Part shown: positions 55,641-64,000 of the stretch, piece by piece | Position numbering within the stretch: the stretch's first letter is position 1 | Layout: every line of letters begins with the position of its first letter | NCBI RefSeq assembly: GCF_029784155.1 | Contig: NC_073693.1 | Span: forward strand, 287,280,875 to 287,344,874 | Reading direction: 5' to 3' | DNA: 64,000 nt | From: Uranotaenia lowii | Lineage: Eukaryota > Arthropoda > Insecta > Diptera > Culicidae | Position numbers and translations under genes: made by a program | Notes under the pieces: generated by a model | Database searches by the model: none | Seen by the model: only the letters and a program-made list of their open reading frames with translations | Told to the model about the DNA's origin: nothing

Positions 55641-57011
55641 AGCATATGTAGCCTACTGTGGTGCTATCTTGGTGTCAGACTGAACAAGGAACAGTATAAG
55701 CGTACTATTTTGTAATCCAAAGATTAACCGCTTTAGGTGATAGAACCTGTGAAAAATGATTCGAAATCTTCTAACCACCTATTATTTAGAAAAAAAAATC
55801 TTGTGATGTTCTTACTATAAATAAAATATAACTTTTACTTTTAATTCGAAAAAAAAAAAACAAAATAATTATAAATATTTGATTATTTTCATAAAACTTG
55901 GTCAATAAAATGTTCCAGTGGAAACCTCTTCTCTTCGTACATAATTAACACAGTTAAAACCGACATAATTAGTACTAATACACTTCTAACACTGCCACTG
56001 CTAAGCATCGGATAAGAATTTTCATTCTTACTATGTTAGTCATTGTTAGTTTTATCGTTTCTAGAAATAGCATTCTGACATAAACGGCCAGGAAAAGAGA
56101 GTCAAAAAGAGAAAAATAACATAACCAAATGAAGCAAGTTCAGAGGATTGTTCCTCTACCTATTCCTGAGCCGGACCGAGATCGACAGAATTTTTATAGT
56201 TAAGAACTTTTGGAGACGCGAATGGGGAAAAGCCAGAAATAAAGATTGTAGGTACGTGCGAACTCCTCAAGTTAGGCCTTAACATTCAGTCAGAGTTCCA
56301 TTGCGCTATAGATAGACCTGTGTTGTGTTGAAGGAAGGAGATTCACCTTCTTCGCGCTCGCTCGCGTTTTGCTGCCACCCCGGGAGTAAGAATGGAGAAA
56401 AGGCGGCACAGCAGGCAGCGTCTCGTGAAAGGAAGGAACAAGTTTTGTTGAATGAATTTTTTCTTTCGTTTTTCGCCTTTCGCTCCACTGCTGCTGCTGC
56501 TTCATAAGATATCTGTGGCATTGGTTGGTACGTGTGTGTACGTGATGAGCGAGACGACGAACGATTCCACGAAAAACTCGACTTCAAGTATAGGTACCTA
56601 CTACATATACTACACACAAAACTATACCAAGAATAGCAACAATTCTCGAGTTTATTTATCGGAAGAGTTGTAGAATAGCAAAATGTGTGGAACGAGCACT
56701 CTGGTTGGCAGCAACAAGCGATTCTGGCATAGGTACTTGTTTTTTTTTGCTTCATTGGGTGTACTTTCCACAGGAAGATTATATGTTCTATTTTATTTTC
56801 GTATTATCTCCTTACAATGTAATCCCGTTACCATAACAGCACAATTAGGTGAGACTAGATTAGGTATAAACAACTTCAAGATATTTTCATTACGTTGTCA
56901 TACAATTTTATGGTTTTATTTAATGCAATTTTTAACAGATTAAACAATAAAAGAAGACTATTACAGCAAAATCTTGTATATTATAGAATGTATTGTAATA
57001 TTATTCATGAT
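55641..57011. other. No recognised gene; small GC-richer island
   Basis: The island at 56330-56530 has serine/cysteine-rich frames on both strands (56306-56755 minus) without domain support. Otherwise AT-rich. It could be an untranslated exon of a host gene. Confidence 0.35.
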
Positions 57012-57177
57012 ATTTTTAAAAGACACACATCGTCTTATACGATTGAGGCCTTACAGACTGAATAAACGTAGGAAACTTAAGATTAACATTCAACACCCAG
57101 TACTGAGATGGGAATCAAACCCATATCTCAGTGCACCTGCGACTACCGTCTCACTACGGTAGCCACTCGACCGGAGG
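57012..57177 (-). mobile_element. tRNA-derived SINE, copy 2
   Basis: Same head and body as 25735-25912: complement of CCGGTCGAGTGGCTACC (A-box region), GGGTTTGATTCCCATCTCAG (B-box with one change), and the shared body TTACAGACTGAATAAA and AAAAGACACACATCGTCTTA. The B-box TTCGA to TTTGA change suggests it is inactive. Confidence 0.8.
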
Positions 57178-57548
57178 CGTGTTTATATTCTCTAGTAACA
57201 ATTCAAGTTTTACAGAGGGACATTAGACCAAGTTTGAGTTTGATAAAAGTTATTTTTTGTTATTGTCTTCGTAATGCATTCCCACGACTTTGGTTGGCAC
57301 GTTTTATTTCCCCCCTGGCATGAAATGTGCGTCAAACCAGGAAAAAAAAATCATTCGAACCAATTTTTGCACAAGTTCAATGAGAACAATTGGTTCGATT
57401 CAAAGTAGAACTTTGGCGAAATACCAAGCATACTTCAGTTGTTTGCTTGCACTTGGAACAAGTGTTTTGTAGGAATGTGTTTATTTAGGTTTAGATTTCA
57501 TTGAATAGTGGTAGGTTTTGATAGGAGATGTTAGAGATTGAATCAATG

Positions 57549-59089
57549 CACAGTGGTCCAAAATGCGAAAAACGTGATCGTTGCTTATAACTTTTTTAGG
57601 TCACATTTTAGCATATCGGTGTCTTCGGAGAAGTTTGTCAGTAAAATAAGCTCTATAATAAAAAACTATTATTTTTCTGATTAATCCCCCTACAAGTGAG
57701 ATAAAATTTCTAACTTCTCTGTTATAGGTTTTAGCTCTTTGGTGTCTTCGACAAACTTGTTGAAAATCAAATTTCCTACAACTTTGTCTCAGATGCCAAG
57801 TTTCTAAATTAATTATTATCCGAGATATCGGCCAAATAAGAAACTTAACCTCTAAAAATCAGTTTTTTAATAATAACTTTTTCCAGTAAATTTTAAGTTT
57901 AATAAAATGTTCCACAAAGTTGTTTGTTTTACTAAAATACACCACTTTGTTGAACATTTCAAGTTTGTAAAATGTGATACTGCAGAGCTATGATAAAAAG
58001 ATTACCGAAAATAGGGCTTTTTCACGCCTTATTTTACAAACACCGGGCAACATCGGGCAGCCCGCTTTAGATGCAAAATGAAGTCGAAGATTTCGTCTAC
58101 AAGATGCAGGTAAAATCGTCAGTATCCACTTGTATCCAAGCGAGATACATCAATTTTACTTTTCCATGTTTGCATTAAAAACAACGATTTCTATGAAAGC
58201 ACATACAGCGCATTCTATTACGTGTGTTTTTTTCTAGTTTTTCCCTGCGCGATGTCAGAAGCAAAGGTTTGGAAGCGCATTTGTATTATTAGTACAGGTT
58301 ATTGTGTGTTCAATTGAAAAAGATATCCTCTACAAGCTGGAGATGCTAATAATACAAATGCGCTTCCAAACCTTTGCTTCTGAAATCGCGCAGGGAAAAA
58401 CTAGAAAAAAACACACGTAGTAGAATGCGCTGTATGTGCTTTCATAGAAATCGTTGTTTTTAATGCTAACATGGAAAAGTAAAATTGATGTATCTCGCTT
58501 GGATACAAGTGGATACTGACAATTTTACCTGCATCTTGTAGACGAAATCTTCGATTTCATTTTTCATCTAAAGCGGGCAGCCCGATGTTGCCCGGTGTTT
58601 GTAAAATAAGGCGTGAAAAAGCCCTATTTTCGGTAATCTTTTTATCATAGCTCTGCAGTATCACATTTTACAAACTTGAAATGTTCAACAAAATGGTGTA
58701 TTTTAGTAAAACAAACAACTTTGTGGAACACTTTATTAAACTTAAAATTTACTGAAAAAAGTTATTATTAAAAAACTGATTTTTAGAGGTTAAGTTTCTT
58801 ATTTGACCGATATCTCGGATAATAATTATTTTAGAAACTTGGCATCTGAGACAAAGTTGTAGGAAATTTGATTTTCAACAAGTTTGTCGAAGACACCAAA
58901 GAGCTAAAACCTATAACAGAGAAGTTAGAAATTTTATCTCACTTGTAGGGGGATTAATCAGAAAAATAATAGTTTTTTATTATAGAGCTTATTTTACTGA
59001 CAAACTTCTCCGAAGACACCGATATGCTAAAATGTGACCTAAAAAAGTTATAAGCAACGATCACGTTTTTCGCATTTTGGACCACTGTG
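57549..59089. mobile_element. 1.54-kb near-perfect palindromic element, Transib-like ends
   Basis: Two arms of about 745 bp (57549-58291, 58347-59089) are near-identical reverse complements around a 55-bp spacer. Termini are CACAGTGGTCCAAAATGCG and complement. A 5-bp direct repeat CAATG flanks it (57544-57548, 59090-59094). A CACAGTG/CACWATG terminus plus a 5-bp target duplication is the signature of Transib transposons, whose transposase is related to RAG1. No transposase is encoded. Arm identity suggests young age. Confidence 0.8.
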
Positions 59090-59167
59090 CAATGGTCATA
59101 TTCTCAATAAACAATTCTCTGAAGAAACACAAAAACTAAGAAGAGGCTTCATTTCTAGAGTGTGACG

Positions 59168-61405
59168 CAGGGCTGGTAGCGGTTTGACAATGACAAAGTA
59201 GTGACTTTAGTGACCAAAATTTGATAAAAAGTGACCAAATAGTGACTTTGAGGACCGAAAAAAGTGACCAAATTGTGACTATGTAGAACGAAAAAAGTAA
59301 CTTTGAAGTACAAAAAATGTGACCAAATCAGGCCCGTGCGAAGGACCCGTCTATGGGGAGGGAGGGGGGGGGGGGGGGTTGGTTTTCGAATAATAACAAT
59401 GCCAAAAATGAAAAATTGAAAGGAAAGGGTTTTCTTACACAGTTTGTCACTCATGTTCAACACACAAACTAAAAAATGACTGATAAACAAAATTCTGGAA
59501 ACATATTACAATGAATGTTTCAAATTTTCAATAAGTCAAGAAAGAAAGTAAGAAATAAATTAGTTTCAAAAGAATTTCTTAGCAAATTTAAAATTAAGAA
59601 AATCTGAATTCTAAAATAAATGTCCAATCTTGTACAAAACTTACCATGAATTGATGTTAGGAAAATGTTAATAATTGTTAATTTTTATGCATCTACATTT
59701 GGAATTCTTTCCCTCATTTTCAACTGGAAGTTTAGTGAGAAATTCCTCTATCATTTTTTCAATTTGAACAAAAAATATTTAATCACGATTTAAAATGTGA
59801 ATTACCGATTACTGAATAAGAAATGAATTTTTAACAGAATTTATTCAATGTTCTATGGTTTGATAAAAAGAAGAATATATTTATAATTATTTTAAAAGTG
59901 CCAGTTATATAAGCCAGACAAAAAACCTTTAATGTAGTAATATCCTCCAGTTATCAAAATTTCATTTTTGAAGCTTAAATAATAACTTCATGTTCAACTA
60001 CACTGACAAAGAAATGTTAGAAAATGAGTAATTTCGTGAATGATAAAAACTGATATTAAAAATAATGAGTTCAAAACTTTTGTTATTTATATTGAAAGCA
60101 CAAATCAAATACAAAGTTAGCTAACACTGCGTATTAAAATTTATTTTTAAAGTTGCTACTTAGAACAATTTTTCAAACTTTTTAGATTAATTTAGAAATC
60201 ATGATCGATCCAAAAAAAACATGATTTCATATAAAAAAATATTAATAAAAAGTTTTTAAATTTTCAATCGCAGGTTTTTAAGCTTTAAATTACAAGCTCT
60301 GAGTATTTTGTCTCTTTTGCTTAAAATATTGGGTCCTGAAAGAACAGAAGGTTGAAATTATGTTTCATTATTTAAAATTTGGAGTTAAAGGCTTATGGTT
60401 GAAGAACACGAACATTCAGAATTTAAAAACAATTGTTAAAAATATGTCTTAAAAATTTAAAAAGTTTGATTAAAAAAAAATCCGGCTGATTAGAAAATTG
60501 AAAAAAAAAACTGTACAATAAAATTCGGTAAATTTATTTGAAAATTGAAAAAAACAATATGGAAATAAAAAAAAGATTAGTTTTTAAAAACATTTCAAGA
60601 AGAGTTTTTCAATAAACATGTTTCACTATAACCATTTTGGTGCTTATTTTTTTAAATTATTGATTTGGTAAATGGAAAATAAAAAAAATATAAATAGAAA
60701 TATTGCGTACATATTGAGATTCGGGGAACCCAAATTAGTTGAAATAACCGTTTAAATTCATTGCACCTAAGAAAAATGTAAATTTTGTGGCCCTGTGTAA
60801 ATTTTTAAAACTTTTTTTTTAGTATTTAGAAGAACAAAAAATCACGGAATAAAATTGAGTATGAAATTGTTTTTTTTTAAGAATATTTCAAATCAACATA
60901 ACATTTGTTATGACATAAAAGATTTTTTTTAATAAAAAAATGGTTTGTTTCAATCTCAATCTTAGTTACACTTCTTAATAAAAACCCATTCTAAAGACGA
61001 GATAGGGTTTTTGTATATCAAGTTTTGAGTTCCAATACAAAAGGTTGATTGAACTAAAAACTAAAATCTACAATCAAAGTTAGTTTCAATTCATGAACGT
61101 CAAATAATGTCGTAGATCGAAATGTCTCAAGCCAAAGGTGATTTATGTCGAAATTCCGCCGGAGGCGAAACAATTTTCTGACTGACTGATCAAGTAATTT
61201 ACCGTTACTACCGTCAATATGAACACGCGCAATTCAAATTACTCTTTCATTGGTTTTTTTGGTAAAAAGTGACTTTTGGTGATAAAAGTGACCATTTTTC
61301 GGAAAATAGTGACTTTAGTGACCAAATGATGAAAAAAGTGACTTTTTAGTGACTGACCCAAAAAAAGTGACCAAATCACTAAAAAGTGACTCGCTACCAG
61401 CCCTG
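59168..61405. mobile_element. 2.2-kb TIR element, CAGGGCTGGTAGCG ends with GTGAC repeats
   Basis: 14-bp TIR CAGGGCTGGTAGCG / CGCTACCAGCCCTG. Both subterminal regions carry many copies of AGTGACTTT and GTGACCAAA (at least a dozen on the left to about 59325, about ten on the right from 61268). The interior is AT-rich with no frame. Flanking GACG on both sides may be part of a duplication. The orphan end at 49595 belongs to a related family. Confidence 0.75.
59374..59388 (+). repeat. 15-base guanine run
   Basis: Pure G15 preceded by GGGGAGGGAG, inside the TIR element. Strong G-quadruplex potential; homopolymer length in the assembly may be unreliable. Confidence 0.85.
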
Positions 61406-62233
61406 GGACGTTAAGTTCCACTATTATAGTTGAGGGGAGAAACTCGATTCACCGCAGACTATACTTCGAGTTCAGAGCTATGAAGCTAATGAAGATGATG
61501 AGAAAGAACTCTAAGGTATTGGGAAATTATCTATTATTCGATCCGAACCACGAAATATTGAAACGACTCGAACCGACATAATTTTGTTTTTCGTTATGGA
61601 ACCGACATAACCTTCAATACTTCAGAATATATGATATGCTCAGAAAATTAAACGTAATAACAAACCACTTGAAAGCTTAAACTAAGACCCATGTTTTTCT
61701 TCTACCCAGCAAACATGAAATCGTATCAGAAATGATAACTTAGTCGTTTACAATGGTGATGCGAATTGCAATTTCAACTGAATAGTGAAAAGATCGTATA
61801 AAATGTCATTTGAAGTCAGTTTAAATCGGATATGATAGAAAGTCTACCATGTTGGAAAATTTTGAAATGATTTTACTTCCCCGCGGGCTTCAAGTGAGAA
61901 AATCATCGTCATGTTCTCTCTGCAACCAGCAGGGCATACAGATGGCTAAATATCAGTAGGGAATTGAGCAATATTGACCAATGAGAAACTGGAACATATT
62001 GTCGCTGGCAACGATTTGAAGGCTATGAGAACAAAATCTTACGCTTTCTTTGCATTCTTTCGATAGGTTCAAATAAGGTGTCGGATAACGCCCAATCGGT
62101 GTAGTTTTGTTTTTGTTTTGTTTTCGATTATAGTCGTTTTACCATCTTTATGGCATTCGCGACTTTATCAACGTTGCGGTTGGCGGATCGTTATTGAAAA
62201 ATTTATCCGGTACAACTGTGTTCGATGTTTTAC

Positions 62234-62306
62234 TCTTGGGCTCGAACTCACGGACATCGGCTCAGGAGACAACAGACTTGCCATCTGAGCTATATCAGAA
62301 GCCCTT
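62234..62306 (-). mobile_element. tRNA-derived SINE or tRNA pseudogene
   Basis: On the minus strand: GGGCTTCTGATATAGCTCAG (acceptor and D-arm, A-box) and GAGTTCGAGCCC (B-box), spaced like a tRNA. The acceptor stem does not close well and an anticodon loop is unclear, so it is a SINE head or pseudogene rather than a working tRNA. Confidence 0.55.
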
Positions 62307-62624
62307 GGTGTAGTAAAAAGAAATTAAACTTATGTTTGTATATAGCCACCACTTTGGTAGCAAAATGCTGTTTTTTAAACTTTCATACGATCATTCTATA
62401 ATGTATATGGAACGTATATCAAATCAACATAAGATTGTAGCTACAAAAATGTTTTCTGGGTAGTCATTCATGTAGTGGAAATATTTTTTTAAATTATAAT
62501 GTTCTAGGAAGATATGTAAATAGGAAGCGCAAAGCTTTCCACTCTGGTTTAGAATATTATTTCGATTTGTAATAATAACGAAAAACTCAAAAATTATTTA
62601 TTTAAAAACTTTCCTAAAGAGTCC

Positions 62625-63005
62625 GATAGCTGAATTGGCTAACATCTGGGCAAATCGGTTGCGAGGGATCGAACGCAATCGAAAATGTTGTATGGTTTGT
62701 CGATTTTTTCTCTCTTTTCTTTTTTAATTTTTGATATCCTCTCTATTTTGCGCAAAAAATATCCAAAAGTATGGCACCCTTGAAGAGCCCCATACATTGA
62801 CAAATATCGGAGCAAATCGGTTGTGAGAAATCGATTCGGATTGAAATTTTTGTCTGCTTTGTTCAAGTTCAATTTTTTCTTTCTGTTCCTCCCTCTTTGG
62901 GAATTCTTCTGTATGACGCCCGTAAAGCGCCACATACTTTGGCAAACATCTGCGCAAATCGGTTGGCAGATATCGATCCGGACCGAAAATTTTATTTTAT
63001 ACTCC
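62625..63005. repeat. About 150-bp tandem repeat, three diverged units
   Basis: The words GCGCAAATCGGTTG (or GAGCAAATCGGTTG) followed by AGA-ATCGAT-CGGA---AAATTTT recur near 62648, 62815 and 62953, each preceded by CCACATAC/CCATACATTGACAAA. The overlapping minus-strand frames (62639-62957) are products of the periodicity. The first unit begins with an A-box-like GATAGCTGAATTGGCTAA. Confidence 0.6.
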
Positions 63006-63192
63006 GTAGAGTTTACAATTCTATTTTCATGTTCATTTTAACGCCCGCGGACTTACAAAATTACAGACTCACTAACGAGGCTAAACGATCGAGTTCTTTC
63101 AAACCTCAGAACTAATACTTTGAACCGACGTACAAGCTCGAACAAAGAAACTTCAGGAAAGTGTGTAAAATTTCAAATTCTGTCATCTAAAA

Positions 63193-63468
63193 AATACGTT
63201 AAAAATTGCCGTGGAACAGTACAAATCGAAAACGCTCACTGAAGAAGATAGTAAGTTGCTATCGAAATACCGGCATCTGAACTTTCCTTTTACCGTGGTT
63301 GAATTAAAGGGAATCTTTCGCTTGCTTTGTTTCAGTACAAATCAATTTTTAACTGCCCATTTTTTGAAAATGTGTAATCGTATACGAACTCACAAATTAT
63401 CAAACCAATGTAAAATGGACGAATGGACGAATTTAATGAAGAACGAATGCAATAAGAGTTACTTATAA
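63193..63468 (+). other. Unrecognised reading frame, 85-90 codons
   Basis: Continuous frame (about VEQYKSKTLTEEDSKLLSKY to the terminal NECNKSYL), without an ATG at its start. Composition is protein-like (KTLTEEDSKLLSK, then FPFTVVELKGIFRLL), but no domain is recognised and no splice sites frame it clearly. May be an exon or transposase fragment, or chance. Confidence 0.25.
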
Positions 63469-63769
63469 CTGGGGACATGGCCGTAGGAAGAACTGACTTA
63501 TAAGGGGTGGAAAGTTTGGTGACCTATTTTTTTTCTGTGACATTTTTGCTCAAACAATGCATGAATAAAAGGAAGAGAAAATATTTTTTTAAATAATATT
63601 TGATTATTTATTTTAAAGTTCTTTTACATAAATAGTTTGTTGTGTTAAATAGAAACTTTTGAAAAAAAAAAATCAAATGATGATGAGGATTTGTATAACG
63701 AATCCTTTAGCAACAATATAGGAAACTTACTTTCATCGATGGTTGAAATCTTAAAATTTACATCTAAAT

Positions 63770-64000
63770 CCTTAAGATTGCCAGAAATTCACCCGCACCT
63801 ATCCGGGCTATTTTATTTAAAACCTTCCAAAATTCGAGTATTTTATTTCCAAATTTTTAATCCAAAATCCAGGCAATATTCGGAAAACTCGACAAAAATC
63901 TGGAAACTATTCAACAAAAATCAAGTAAAAACACTTGAATCATTTTTTTAATCGAAAAACATAACCAGATTATGAATCGTATTTCAGGCTTTATATTTGA
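63770..64000. repeat. Dispersed repeat, copy 2 (runs off the window)
   Basis: Shares ordered words with 53075-53225: GATTGCCAGAAATTC, CTATCCGGGCTATTTT, CAACAAAAATCAAGTAAAA, and GATTATGAATCGTATTTCAG. It contains an extra internal segment relative to copy 1. Confidence 0.55.

Noticed and set aside
56306..56755. 149-codon minus-strand protein
   Set aside because: Low-complexity Ser/Tyr/Cys composition, no domain, overlapping open frames on the other strand.
62639..62957. Two overlapping minus-strand proteins with internal repeats
   Set aside because: They follow the 150-bp tandem repeat period and have no independent support.

Overview
The window looks like a transposon-swollen piece of an insect genome, most likely a mosquito or related lower dipteran. 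There are no bacterial-style operons. Instead there are canonical GT-AG introns with insect-type splice signals, one intron of about 30 kb, glutamine/asparagine/serine-rich host coding exons, R1- and jockey-like non-LTR retrotransposon relics, tRNA-derived SINEs, and a dense population of terminal-inverted-repeat (TIR) and foldback elements. Base composition is strongly AT-rich outside exons and a few GC islands.

Host gene (minus strand). One gene can be supported. Exon 1 (coding 37393-37782, with 5' UTR up to a probable splice acceptor at 38146/38147) joins in phase 0 across a 30.3-kb intron to exon 2 (6114-7099). Exon 2 ends in phase 2 at a good donor. Two small downstream exons (2918-2946 and 2665-2846) keep the frame open to a stop codon with a poly(A) signal just beyond it; these are less certain. 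The product is a low-complexity, probably nuclear protein with a PKKRKF basic motif. Weak motif resemblance (KRKFD, then RIQEE) suggests a SERTA-domain/Taranis-type transcriptional regulator, but no SERTA helical exon was found. A CpG- and GC-richer island at 46.1-47.2 kb, with paired octamer-like sites, is a candidate upstream promoter or 5' UTR region.

Mobile DNA by region. 0-2.4 kb: broken Ty3/gypsy-type pol relic (RNase H and integrase only). 3.6-4.9 kb: jockey-like reverse transcriptase fragment split by a 460-bp TIR element with a 9-bp target duplication. 7.2-12.1 kb: decayed R1-like LINE relics, split by a 776-bp foldback element, followed by a roughly 500-bp tandem duplication and a near-perfect 200-bp palindrome. 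13.0-16.4 kb: three TIR elements abutting with no gap. 19.5-21.6 kb: a minus-strand non-LTR derivative with 24-bp flanking repeats and an Inr plus DPE promoter. 23-37 kb: TIR elements sharing CAGGG ends and CCGG-rich subterminal repeats, with others nested inside, plus a 2.3-kb foldback. 39-43 kb: a TIR element carrying a small intron-containing reading frame, then nested TIR elements. 48-54 kb: more TIR elements and LINE 3' ends. 57.5-59.1 kb: a 1.54-kb near-perfect palindrome with a CACAGTG terminus and a 5-bp target duplication, resembling Transib ends. 59.2-61.4 kb: another TIR element. 62-64 kb: a SINE head, a tandem repeat and an unrecognised reading frame.

Most of the DNA here is therefore a layered insertion record inside or beside one long-intron gene. 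Many elements keep both ends and target duplications, so their order of arrival can be partly read. All family assignments come from reading motifs, not from searches.
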